DNA of 64,000 bases from Papilionanthe hookeriana x Papilionanthe teres (taxonomy: Eukaryota; Streptophyta; Magnoliopsida; Asparagales; Orchidaceae), in the NCBI GenBank assembly GCA_022702705.1, contig CM040424.1:141595665-141659664 (forward strand), read 5' to 3'. Made by a program: the position numbers and the translations under genes. The notes under the pieces are model-generated. The model searched no databases. It saw only the letters and a program-made list of their open reading frames with translations, and was not told the origin of the DNA. This document shows, piece after piece, positions 46,629 to 57,640 of this stretch (positions are counted from its first letter, which is position 1; each line of letters starts with the position of its first letter).

Positions 46629-47605
46629 TTGGAAAATTGTAGTGTCGTAAAAACTGTTTGTGTGAAAAATAAGGTGTTCGTGAAATTGTTTTATTGTGTT
46701 GAATATATTTTATCTATTACTTGTTTAATTGTTAATGTACTGTTTGTTGTGCTCTGTATGCGAAATAAAGGATCTAAAGGACTTGTGCCTTATGATCCCG
46801 AGTTAGAAAAATGGAAAAAATTAAAAAAATAGAAGGTACTAAAAAACTAGAAATGGAAATGGAAAACTTTCAAGATAATACCTTAGAAAATCATCATACT
46901 TCATTGAGGGATTATGAAAATCCTACGACAGATGAAATTCACTCAAGTATACAAAACCCTGTCGTAGAAGCTAACTCGTTTGAAATAAATTCTGAGATTA
47001 TCCAACATGTGCAGAACAACCAGTTTGGGGAAACTCCTTTGGAGGATCCTTATTTACACTTATCAAGTTTTCTAGAACTTTGTGCTACATTTAGTTATAA
47101 CAGCATGTCAGACAATGGTGTTAGACTAAGGCTTTTTCCTTTCTCACTAAGAGATAAGGCTAAAATGTGGTTATACTCATTAGCACCTGGTTCTATTAAA
47201 AATTGGGAGGAGTTAACTCAGAAATTCCTAGCTAAGTATTTTCCACCTTCAAGGACTACTAAACTTAGAAATGATATTATCTCATTTTGTCAATATGAAG
47301 GAGAAACAATATATGAAGCCTGGGAAAGATTTAAGGAACTCCTAAGAAAGTGTCCACACCATGCTCTGCCTAATTGGTTAATCATTGAAATTTTTTACAA
47401 TGGGTTAGTAGGATCCCTTAAGTTTTTAATTGATGCTGCCGCTGGTGGATCGTTAATGTCAAAATCATTTGATGAAGCGTATGTGTTAATTGAAGAAATA
47501 GCTACAAATGAATTTGAATGGCCCTCTACAAGGGTAAATCCTAAAAAGGTAGCTAGTGTTCATGATATAGATGCGATTGCAGTTCTTGCATCTCGTAGTT
47601 GCTGA
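46629..47605 (+). pseudogene. Athila-type gag of element E (one frameshift)
   Basis: An upstream frame (46629-46832) with a hydrophobic stretch ends in GLVPYDPELEKWKKLKK, the usual start of Athila Gag. After a frameshift the main frame (46811-47605, 264 codons) carries TSLRDYENPT, IIQHVQNNQFGETPLEDPY, the gag core LRLFPFSLRDKAKMWLYSLA, WEELTQKFLAKYFPPSRTTK, YEAWERFKELLRKCPHHALP and IDAAAGGSLMSKSFDEAYVL. The order and residues match the PF03732 retrotransposon gag family. It would form particles. Only the start is out of frame, so the gag core could still be made from 46811. Confidence 0.92.
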
Positions 47606-48203
47606 AATATCAAGGAAGTCAGACCAATTTGGAATGAACCAGCTTCAATTTACTTCTGTAAGTGAGGAAAGTTCATTAGGGAGTATAATTGATTCTAACT
47701 TATCATATGAAGCTTTAAATACCATAAACAACCCATATTCTAACTTTTACAACCCGTGTTAGGAGAACCATCCTAAATTTAACTAAAATTATACTACTGA
47801 TGGTGGAAACCAAAAATGGGAAAATAATCATGCAAATCCTGATGGAAGTTGGAATAATCAGGGGAACACAAACTATAGACCATCATATCCACCGAACTCT
47901 AACAATGATCAACAATTTGAGGATAAGAAGATGTCTATGGAAGAAGTGGTATTAAAAATGGGAAACTAGTTGCAAAGTCAAAATGCTGCGATTATAAACA
48001 TAGAGAATAAACTGGAACAAATTACTAATTCACTTCGTAATAGACCCCAAGGAACACTTCATAGCAACATTGAGATCAACCCTAAAGAGAACACTAATGA
48101 ACAAGTAGAAGCTGTCCATTTAAAAAGTGGAAGAGAAATAGAGGAAGTGGTTAAAAAAGAGAAAGAAGTTGTGAGAGACACAAAGGAAACTAAAAGACCT
48201 TAA
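47606..48203 (+). pseudogene. C-terminal gag region of E
   Basis: Broken frames carry NPYSNFYNP, YRPSYPPNSNNDQQF, an amphipathic segment (AAIINIENKLEQITNSLRNR) and AVHLKSGREIEE, the usual tail between Athila gag core and protease. Several stops interrupt it. No zinc knuckle is seen, as is usual for this lineage. Confidence 0.82.
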
Positions 48204-48215
48204 AAACATGTTTCT

Positions 48216-49074
48216 ATGTATTTGGACAAATTAATTTCTACAACTAAAATCAGATTGGAAAGACCACCACCTCCATTTCCTCAAAGACTTAGACAGCATG
48301 AGTTGGATAAGAAATTTTCAAAGTTCATGAAAGTACTTAAGAAGTTAACGATAAATATTCCTTTCACTGAAGCTTTGAAACAGATGCCAAGTTATGCAAA
48401 ATTTATGAAGGAGATATTGAACAAGAAAAGGAAATATGGGGGTAACGAGATAGTTGCACTAAGTGAGGAGTGCAGCGCTATACTTCAGAAAATTTTTTCT
48501 CAGAAATTTAAAGATCCTTGTAGCTTTACAATTCCCCGTGCAATTGGAAAAAGATTATGTGGAAAAGCTTTATGTGATTTTGGAGTGAGCATTAATGTGA
48601 TGCCTCTATCTATATTCAGAAGGTTAGGTTTAGTCGATATTTCTCTCACTATTGTAACCCTTATGTTAGTTGATCAATCTATCATTTATCCAAAAGGAGT
48701 TATAGAAGACGTGCTTGTTAAAGTGGATAAATTTATCTTTCCTCTGGACTTTATTGTATTAGATATGGAGGAAGATAAAGAAATTCCAATTATTTTTAGG
48801 GAGACCTTTCCTTGTTACTGGACAAGCTATGATAGATATGCAAAAAGGAAAGCTGACTATGAATATTAATGATGAGGAAGTAACTTTTAATGTATTAAAG
48901 ACTATGAAACATCCAGCTGAGAAAATTGATGATTGTTTTTGGATGGATGAAATTGATTATCTAAATAAAAACCATTTTCAAGAAAGTTTTGAGAGTAAGA
49001 TAACAGATGAGGTTGGAATGGATTTTCTTGATGATTCAAAAATGTTATTTAAAGAAGACTGTATCTATGTTTAG
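48216..49074 (+). pseudogene. Athila-type aspartic protease region of E
   Basis: A 217-codon frame has PFPQRLRQHELDKKFSKF, LTINIPFTEALKQMPSYAKF, LSEECSAILQKIF, then LCDFGVSINVMPLSIFRRLG. The retropepsin motif D-x-G-A is D-F-G-V here, with the Ala replaced. It continues with GVIEDVLVKVDKFIFPLDFI and VLDMEEDKEIPII. A frameshift near 48830 moves the tail (MIDMQKGKLTMNINDEE) to another frame ending at 49074. Catalysis is doubtful. Confidence 0.88.
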
Positions 49075-49086
49075 GAGAGGTGTGAA

Positions 49087-49851
49087 ATGATAGACATCAC
49101 TGAAAATAGTAAACTTTTAATTCCATCTGTTGAAAAATCTCATGAACATAAGATGGATTTACCCCATACAATTTTAAAGCCTATTTATTTAGGGAATTCA
49201 TCTACACAACCAGTCTTTATATCTTTGGATTCGACTCAAGCACAAGAAAAACCTGAATTGAATGATGAACATGATAAAATTATTGAACTAAGACTTGGAA
49301 GAGAATTTGAGGATATATTTCAAAATAAATTTGAGTTGAGAAAGGAGGATAAGGATATTGGAAGACCATTGGAAGAAATTCCTAAGGAATTAGAAAAACC
49401 TATTTTCTCAACTAAGATAGATCCTCCATCATTTAATAATTATAAAGGGGAAGAATTGGAAGATAATTTGAAACAGAAGAGTAACATAGAGGATACTGAT
49501 TTAGAATCAGAATTATCTAAAGAGAATCCGATCCAAAATTTGGGAGATATTGAAGTATCTTATAAAGATCCATTTCTTATAAATTTCAAGGATGATATTA
49601 ATATGCAAATTCATAAAACCAATAGAAGAATATTGGATCTAGAAAGAAACTTGAGGAACAATGATATAAATCAAACTGAATATGAAGAGCTGAATGAAAA
49701 ATTAAAATTTGAGGATTTTATAGAAATCCCTGGATCTGGAAATGATTGGGCGATTGATCAAGGTTTATTAAAATGGAATTTTGATCCAGGAGGAAACATT
49801 CATCGGGCCCGCGACTTTAAAACAAAGCGCTTTATGGGAGGCAACCTATAG
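49087..49851 (+). CDS. Unassigned 254-codon ORF of element E (linker between protease and RT fused to an unknown C-terminus)
   Basis: Open from ATG to stop. The first 60 residues (LPHTILKPIYLGNSSTQPVF) match the linker that normally precedes Athila RT. The remainder is acidic, has a likely coiled coil (about residues 175-215, INMQIHKTNRRILDLERNL) and ends NFDPGGNIHRARDFKTKRF plus a short tail; I cannot assign it to any family. RT and integrase are missing, so the ORF looks like the product of a deletion that joined the linker to a downstream segment. It is the longest intact frame of the element. Confidence 0.6.
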   Translation: MIDITENSKLLIPSVEKSHEHKMDLPHTILKPIYLGNSSTQPVFISLDSTQAQEKPELNDEHDKIIELRLGREFEDIFQNKFELRKEDKDIGRPLEEIPKELEKPIFSTKIDPPSFNNYKGEELEDNLKQKSNIEDTDLESELSKENPIQNLGDIEVSYKDPFLINFKDDINMQIHKTNRRILDLERNLRNNDINQTEYEELNEKLKFEDFIEIPGSGNDWAIDQGLLKWNFDPGGNIHRARDFKTKRFMGGNL

Positions 49852-50963
49852 TTATCAGTGTGCTTTGATTTAGTGTGCTTGCGAGTCATGATTGTTTATG
49901 TGTTGTTTTGTGTTTTCTTAGTGCAGAATAGATTATTGTTATGAGGTTATGCCTTGGTCTTGACTAAATTTGTATATAACTTTTGGTGGTACTAGGCTGA
50001 CGAGTCTGTTATAACTCAGTTCTCAACTGGAGCTGAGCATTACCTTGAAGTATGTAGAGTTTAGACTTGGACCACTCCATGTCAACTCTGTTACTTCCTT
50101 TAATGGACTTTGTTTTCATTGAGTAAGGTCGCAAACTTATTTAGTAAACAAAATATAGATGAACTGCACTACTTTTATTAATACACCCACTTTATTAGTG
50201 TAGTTTCTTCTGTTAGAAATTGAAAGTAAGGAGGGAAAATGTGAGTAGAAAAGGAGATCAAATTAACCTCAATTGATATTTGTGTATGAATCCGCGAGTC
50301 TAGATATTTTAGTTTGTGTGTTTATGTTTGTGTTTGTGTTACAACAATTTAGAGATTTGAATAACACTTAAATATATATTCCTATGCCGATACATGTCAT
50401 GCTTATTTGACCTTTCTTTAGTTAAATTTTATTCTAGCATGTTTAGTTTAAATTTACTTTCTATTGCAAATTGTTATGTCCTGATGAATATTTGTAGATG
50501 TTTTTGACAAACATTTGTGGTAGATAGAATTTCTGAACTATTTTTCTTCCTGCTTATATTTTCTGTGCTGAATGCTATACATATTCAAATTCAAGTTTGG
50601 GGGTAAGAAGAAAAATATATTTTAAATTTAGTATACTTTCTTTTTAGTTTAATATTATTGTAAGCATATTTTAGGCTAGATTTACTTTCTCATGCAATTA
50701 TTCTATCATGATTATGCATGTGTTTAAATTTGATAGGATGTTGTAGTAGTTAGTAGATTTAACTTCTATTTTTCTTCCTCCTACATTTTATGGAATTAAT
50801 TACAAAATATTTTAAAAAAAATTCAAGTTTGGGGGGAATGAAAAACAATTTTCAAAAACTTAAATTTTATTTGTCCTCAAAACTGCTATAAATAAATTTG
50901 ATTTTAATTGAAAAATAATTATGTGTATGAAGTTATATTAGGGAAATAAAATTTGATTTTCAG
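49852..50963 (+). other. 3' UTR of element E with polypurine tract
   Basis: AT-rich, with two TTCAAGTTTGGGGG-type motifs (about 50591-50605 and 50821-50838). CAAGTTTGGGGG is the usual Athila polypurine context. The second motif is 125 bp from the truncated LTR; the LTR start expected directly after it is missing. No gene is seen. Confidence 0.7.
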
Positions 50964-52507
50964 AGTCGGTTTCTATAAGATTCATTGAACATGGACACAT
51001 TTTGAATAGGTGCCTTGAGGCAAGCCTTGAAGACTATAAATAGGAGGCCACTCTTTCAGAGAAAATCGTACCCTATAGTCTCTCTCTTTCCCCTTAGTCA
51101 TTTTAGTCATTTTAGAGTCATGAAGATGTAGATTTCTATATCTTATGGAGAGATTGGTGAGGGAATTTGAGAAATTTATGTAAGGGATGTACGAGCGTCG
51201 CATGGATCGGTGGGAAACTTTGGTGGAGAGAATTTTTTCTTTCTTTCAGAGGAAAAAGCTAAGTATTGTGTTCTTCATTTCTTTGTATTTATTGTAAACA
51301 ATTTCTAGTGGATTTTCTTTGTTTTAAACCAAGTTTTCTGTCGTGAATTATCCATGTTACGTAAGTGATTTCCTTTACTCTTTCTTTTAATATGAGTAGT
51401 GGCATGAATAGGAAAATCATTTTTATGGAATTAACTATTAAATGCTTCTAGGTGATAGATAGTCGCATAAATATAATAGAATACTAATGAAATAAGTTCC
51501 TTGTTGGAACTTAATTTATTATATAATTCTATCAATGTTTTTACTTCTTATGTCATTATTTTCATTTACTTTTATTTTGTAATGAAATAGATGCATGTTT
51601 AGGAATTAAAATTTGCATAGATATTCTCTTTTTAAATTATGGTGATGATATTCATACCAGATCTTCATTTAGTTTACAAATTGATCACTTGTATTGTTAA
51701 AACCATTTGAAGAATTCTGAGACCTAGAAGGAGATGAATTCTTAACTAGTAGATATCACATGAATCATTGGATAGTCGAAGGCCTTATGCGGGTTATTCA
51801 AGGTGAATTGCAAATAAATAAGGAGATGTTGTTTATTGGGCGCAGAATTGATTAGTTTTTAGAGTGACAGACTAAATTCTAATATTTTGATCTATAGAAA
51901 GGGAACGAGTCACTGGTAGGGCCGACCATAGCCACCCTTGGACATCTAGTAGTGTGAGCCTAGATTAACCCATTCTACTAATAAAACATCCTGAACGAAT
52001 CTATACATTAGCCAATGTTCTTTATGCCTGGACCAAAGGGTAAAGAATAGGAATGCTTCTATTTGGCACTACTACATTAATTCTAAGCATATCTTTCTTA
52101 CACATTATCTATGTAATTGCAAGAGAAAGGTAATTTTTAATATCTCAAATTTCTCCAAACTAATTTATCCATAAGTTATCTTTTTATTTAAGAACTTTAT
52201 TTAGTATTAGTTATTAGAAAACTCATTTTAATCAACATTCCAAATTTAGGCCTTATAGAATTAGACTAGAATTAGCCTAAAGAATTTCTTACCTCGCTTC
52301 TCTGTGGGATCGATACTTGGGTTATTAAAGAAAACCCTATATTACTTGAAACGATACGTATACTTGCGTAGTACCCCTAGTGTGTAAAATATTTTCTAAA
52401 ATTTTACAACATTTTGATTTTATACACTAGCAGCTATTTATAAATTAGGTCAAGTTTTTTGCCATCTTTTGGAAGCGAATATTACTGCGTTATTGCGGGT
52501 CGGGTCA
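50964..52507 (+). repeat. 3' LTR of element E, 5'-truncated
   Basis: Matches 45009-46552, from AGTCGGTTTCTA to GCGGGTCGGGTCA. The U3 start seen in the left LTR is missing: the sequence jumps from 3' UTR to the middle of the LTR. Confidence 0.88.
51034..51043 (+). promoter_or_regulatory. TATA box, 3' LTR of E
   Basis: The same CTATAAATAG motif, conserved in the truncated right LTR. Confidence 0.72.
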
Positions 52508-53459
52508 GATTCATGATGAATTTTTGCTTAGAATCAGTTTATGGAGAGATTGTGAAAATTTGGCTGAAATTCGACTTATGCTGAGATTGAGAAAGATTTT
52601 GTTGATATTTGGGAATGCAGAGATTTTCATAGATTTATGAAGGCAGAGCCTGTAGAATTCTGTTGAGATTTATGGATGCAGAGATTATGAAAATATTTTG
52701 TAAAGTGCAAAGAATGTTTGTAGAAGTTCATGCAGTGTTGAATTTTATTGAAATGTTTGTGCAAAGATTTTAAAAATTTATGAGGTGCAGAGTTTTGTTT
52801 TGATGTTGAATTTTATTTTGTTTGATATTAAGTTTTATTTTGTTGCATTTATTTTAGGATTTCAACCCAGTTTTGGACAAGTGTGGCATCGGTGTTTCGT
52901 AGGACAAGGTCACGTCACGATGCACAATACTTCTTGGGGTATCGTCCACTGGCTGAAGACAACTGTTAGAGAATAACCCACTCTTTAAGGTGTACCAAAA
53001 TTATATTCTCTCAAGCAACTATAAATATGTGTTATCTCCAAGGACGTCATAGCTGAAGAGGCAGCAACTTTGTAGCTTTATTTGTAGTAGTTGTCGTTTG
53101 CTTCGTCACCGATTTGGTAAAGGTTGTCCAAGTTGTCTTTGATAAATTACTCTGAAGTTCTTTGAATTGATGCTGGAGTTGTATTTTTTGGGTGCTGAAA
53201 GATATGACTTCAGAGTTGAATTTCTATTAATTGCTAATATCATCATCATTTCTTTAATTATTTCTTCCCGGGCCTAAGTAAATTTCACATTTCTGTTCAT
53301 GTGATTAAAATATTTTTCATTGTCCAAAGATATTTCTGAACCAACTAATGATCGACCAAAAGTCATGAAATCACTTGACTCTTTTCAAAGCATAATATCA
53401 GAAGAATCTTCTTAAGGTAGTCTTTCAAGTTTTATTAATCAGGGGAGGATTAAGACACT
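52508..53459 (-). other. 3' UTR of element D, right of E
   Basis: Starts with the second copy of the GATTC duplication, then degenerate GCAGAGATT...TTATGAA repeats to about 52800. The rest, to 53459, is mixed sequence without a recognisable gene. One 63-codon plus-strand ORF (52785-52976) looks accidental. Confidence 0.6.
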
Positions 53460-53900
53460 AATTGTTTGTCATTTGCCTGCCTCAAGCTTCTTCTTAGGGA
53501 GTCCCTTTTTTTACCTTTGCTCCATTTTTTTTACAAAGAATTACTATATCTAGTGAAGCATATTTCTTTTAAAGATTTTGAATGTTTGAATTCAAAGACC
53601 AATTTTTGATTGTATGTCCACCTCAAGCTTCTTCTCATGAAAACTTTTTTTTTCTTTTCTCTTTTTCTTTTCTTTTTTTTTTCTCATTATTTTTTTCACT
53701 GAGAATTACTATATATGGTGAATCACACTTTAAAGATTTTGAATGTCCAAATTCATACACCAATTTTTGATTTATGCTCACCTTAAGATTCTTCTCAGGA
53801 AGTCCTTCAGTTTTTTTATTATCTTTCTTTTGCTCTTTTATTTTCTGAAAAATTAATGTATATGGCAGGGTTAATTTCATTTAAAGATTTTGAATGTCGA
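53460..53900. repeat. Three-unit tandem repeat of about 150 bp in D
   Basis: Three units, each with CCTCAAGCTTCTTCTYAGGA, a long pyrimidine run of variable length, GAATTACTATATMTGGTGAA, TTTAAAGATTTTGAATGT and CCAATTTTTGATT. The pyrimidine run of the middle unit is expanded. Minus-strand Lys/Glu-rich ORFs come from this run. 53901-54449 contain nothing I can assign. Confidence 0.85.
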
Positions 53901-54449
53901 AACTCCGATAATTAATAATTCTGAAATGTTCCTCAATATAAATTCTAGGATATTATAACTTACTTGAAAGTCTGGACCCAGTCATTTGGCAGGAAATTAA
54001 AAGGCTCGTGATATCCCAAGTTAATTACTTTTATTTCAACCTCACTATGTCATTTCAAAATTTACTTAGGACCCAGTCTAAATTTCTTAAAGTAAACTAC
54101 TAAACTATTAGGGCATTAACTTCGTTCTTCCCTGAAGCCATATTCTTATCAAGATATCCATTTTTTTTCTTTTGAGGTGACGAGCTTTCTAAATGATGAA
54201 CAATCTTGGACAACAAGAAACTCTTTCTTTCCTTTCATTCATTGTGGTGGGAGAGATGAGACATACTAACATCGATTCTACTAATGTCCCCTTTACATTG
54301 ATTGTAGTAGTCAAAATATAAGCCCTACATTCTCCCAATGGACAGGTCTTGAATTCTGCTTTCTAGCCTGTACTGAAACTGCTTGGCACTGATTCGTTCT
54401 TTTCTTCTAGATCCTTCACCCGAACTGCGCTCCATTCAACATTGGCTGC

Positions 54450-57020
54450 GTAGGAGTCAATTGAGACATTATGACCAACCAGAATCATATCAATGGGACC
54501 TCTTTTAGGTTCTGTCAAATATTCTTCTGAGATCATTACGCTCCCATTCTTAAAATTTTTCTAGAGCCACTCTTTGAAACTAATACGACCTTCAATGGTG
54601 TGCCCAAGCATTCTGTGATATGGGCAATAGTTGAGATAATTCCTCTTATTAACTTCCGTTGGTTTCTTTGGCTCGGGCACTCTGAATTCGGGCTTCTTAA
54701 TCATATTTTGAAACATCCTTGCTATTGCCTCATCTTTGAAGGGATATACTTTGTTTAACAGATTGGTCATACATCGACCCTATCTTCCATCCATTTGATG
54801 TGGCCTTTGCTAGGATGATTGTCGACTATGCTGCTTGTTGTACTACTGTTGATGTTGATATATCTGACGATACAGCTCAATTTGGATCTACATTGGCAGA
54901 TTACCCCTGTCAACAGCTGTGATTGTCTTTGATCTTCTTTCAGAAATCTTTGCTGGCTTCGTTCTATCATCCTTCTAGACCAATTCAATTTGTTTGACCT
55001 CCTCTTGCAAGCTTGCAACTTTGCTAAGTAGCTTCTCGAAAATCTTGATTGTAAGTCCTTTGAGTAGGAAACCTACTGCGTCGTGGATGCTCTTTAAAAG
55101 AATATCAATTGAGTGTTGCTTATGGAGCTATGGTTCACATTTCATACTGAGATTTCTCCATCGTACGATGTACTCTAGTAGAGTTTCTGTTGGCTTTTGG
55201 CGCTCCACCACAAGATCACCCATGGTGATGTAGGATTGTGCTCCCGTGAACCGTTTGACAAAAATATTTTCCATTTTCCTGAAAGTTTTTACTAAAGAGT
55301 TTTGTAAGTCTGTGTACCAATCGAAAATGATTCCTAAAAGACTGTTCACAAACTTTCGAAACAGTAGTGCATAACTACCCCCTGCATTGCAACATCTTGC
55401 TCGAAAGTGTGCATCGTGCTATCAGGGGTTTCTAGTCCCATCAAATTTTTTGAACAATGGTGGTATCAAACCCTTAAGGTATTGGAAGGTATCAAACTCC
55501 TTTGGGTAGGGCCTAAATTTTAGAATTGATGTCCCGCTTTTTGATTGATCCAGGATTTTTCTCACCTGTTGTTCAACTATCCGTTTAATGTCATGTTCTA
55601 GTATCGGACCCTGAACTGAATTCTTCTTGGGTTGTTCATCAAAGGTGAACTCTTTTCTTCTATCCATAATATGAATGATCTTCGGCTGGCCTGTTTGAGG
55701 AGGTGTCATCTGTGGTGGTTGTGATTGTCTTCGCATTGCAGCCAAAACAGTAATCATTTCTTAAATTTTCTTCTCAAGACAGCTGATATGTTTGTCCCTT
55801 TGGTGGACGGCCCTTTACTAGTCATCCGCAGAGTTCTCCTCACCAAAAGGAGGAGTGTCGCACACAACTAACATGGCTCGGGTCTTGACGACGTTAATTT
55901 TTGCAATTTCACCTTCCATGTAATCTGTTAGGTCGTAATCTTCATCTTCAATATCTTTTTTCTAGTCTTTAGACAGTTGTGTAATGTCAGCTCAAAGCTT
56001 TTCCAAGGCAGACTCAATTGACTTTCCTTTGATAACTTTATGGTCAGCTGAAGGTTCTCGAGAAACATCACTTATTTCCTCCAAGATCGGTGCCGTGGTG
56101 TAGAAGCTAATTGAATCACTCAAAATCATATTTATAGAACCTTTTTTAGGATCTTTTAAATATTCCTTTGGGATCGTTACATTTGCGCTTTTGAAATTCT
56201 TCTCGAGCCAATCCTTAAAGCTAAAGCAGTTTTCTATGGTGCGGCTAAGCAACTGGTGCTATGGCCAGTATTAGGGATGATCTTTCTTGCCGGCCTCCTC
56301 TGGCTTCTTCAGCTTTGGTAGTCTGAATTCTGGCCTCTTTAACAAGTCACAAAATATTTGTGACACTGAATCTTCTTTCAACTGGTATATCTTGCTTAAT
56401 CGTTGTCTTATTCTTGTAGATGGTTTTCAATTTGTAGGAGATGATCTCTGCTGAGCTGGCTATTGATTGAACTACTGCAGGTGTTGACGGAACTGTCGCG
56501 GCTGTTCAGCTTTCAAAATTTCTTGACTGTGCCTCATTTATTGTGCTTTCATTAGTTGTACGGTCTTTAAATTGGATCCGATGTCGAATCCAGAAAATGA
56601 CAAGACATAAGCATCGAATTACTCTTCCTTATTTAGAATCTCTTTTCCTTTAGTTAACAGAGTGACTGGTACAATGATGGTGAATCTAGCGGTAAGAGCA
56701 GAATCATTTCCAAGAGCAATCCCATCATTCCTAGCGGCAGACCTCACAATAATAGAAGAGTCCTTTTCGAATGACATCCTCCTTAGAGAGGAGGATTTCA
56801 TAGTAGGCTTCATGTTGAACTCCAAAATAGGCTTAACAAACTTGTTCATTTCAGGCTTCAATGCTGCAACGTCCGTGCCCCCGAACTTGGCTCCAACATC
56901 ATCGAACCCTTGGCCAAATTTAATGACTGCCAGATCGGGTAGCTCATCTCTATTAATAACAAACTCCACTCTCGTGGCAAAAGAAAAGGTCAACTTTAGT
57001 GACGACATTGTCCCTGTCAT
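54450..57020 (-). pseudogene. gag region of element D, rearranged
   Basis: Read leftward. The N-terminal segment (56619-57020) has FVINRDELPDLAVIKFGQGF, matching B's gag start. A zinc-knuckle segment comes next (56095-56560), followed by the coil region and KFRPYPKEFDTFQYLKGLIPPLFKKFDG (55422-55757, in two runs). The gag core follows (55128-55349: MENIFVKRFTGAQ, LVVERQKPTETLLEYIVRW). A second zinc-knuckle segment (54561-54770) has YCPYHRMLGHTIE. Stops and frameshifts break it. No pol follows. Confidence 0.82.
56095..56560 (-). repeat. Duplicated zinc-knuckle segment in gag of D
   Basis: Diverged duplicate of 54450-54930: CTTCTCGAGCCAATCCTTAA against TTTCTAGAGCCACTCTTTGA, then GGTGCGGCTAAGCAACTGG against GGTGTGCCCAAGCATTCTG. 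It takes the place of the middle gag region seen in B (28505-28963), so gag was shuffled in D or its ancestor. Confidence 0.75.
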
Positions 57021-57615
57021 TTGAAAGATTTTTGGAAGTCGGTGACGTCTTGTGCCTTGTAGTTTAAATTGAAGTACTCAAGTTACCGCACCCATACTAT
57101 AAACTGGCAAATTTCTTTGTAATTTTTTTTTGAATTTAATTTATGTGCATTATTCTTGCATTCTTTTATTTTGTTTTGTTGTTTTCCCCTTATTTTATTT
57201 TTATTTTGAGATTTTATATTTGTTAATGGTGTTCGTTTAATTTCAGGATTTAAACAAAAGGTACATGAGTAGAGATTTGGTTTAATTTGCCAATATCAAG
57301 TCAAACCCGAGAGACACAAAGTAAAAGTGAAATTCAGGACCCAATCCGGGGCTAATTTCACAACATACCTCACACACCAACGTACTTACTGGGGGTCCTA
57401 CTCCACACAAAAGAAACCTTAAAGATCCCTAAACCACTCTGTTTGGGGATGGTCAAACACATGGTTCTGAAATCGGAAGAGTTGACCATGCTTGCCCAAG
57501 AATGAAATGAGTGAAGCATGCTAATAGAAGAATGACAGTCTGAACCATGAGGGACATGGACACATTGTCAATGTATAAAGACAAAACCCTCCTGATCATA
57601 ATGGAGAGTAGAACT

Positions 57616-57635
57616 AATCCCCAGCGAAGTCGCTA
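57616..57635 (-). promoter_or_regulatory. Primer binding site of D (tRNA-Arg)
   Basis: The plus strand AATCCCCAGCGAAGTCGCTA matches the 3' end of plant tRNA-Arg (ACG), GATCCCCAGTGGAGTCGCCA, at about 16 of 20 positions. It lies five bases from the inferred LTR end, the same spacing as in B. The leader 57021-57615 has no gene. Confidence 0.8.
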
Positions 57636-57640
57636 GAAAT

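Larger units (their letters stand above)
44263..52507 (+). mobile_element. Element E: Athila-type Ty3/gypsy element lacking RT and integrase
   Basis: About 8.2 kb, inserted in the 3' UTR of D with GATTC on both sides (44258-44262 and 52508-52512). Order: 5' LTR, tRNA-Asp PBS, gag, protease, an unassigned ORF, 3' UTR with polypurine tract, 5'-truncated 3' LTR. Gag and protease are of the Athila type. RT, RNase H and integrase are absent, so it depends on other elements for mobility. The left LTR starts TA rather than TG, so the boundary could be off by a few bases. Confidence 0.88.

Noticed and set aside
46629..46832. Small ORF with a membrane-like stretch taken as a separate gene
   Set aside because: Its end (LVPYDPELEKW) is the start of Athila Gag, so it is the frameshifted N-terminus of gag.
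53582..53880. ORFs in both directions over the pyrimidine-rich repeat
   Set aside because: Simple-sequence composition inside a tandem repeat; no domain.
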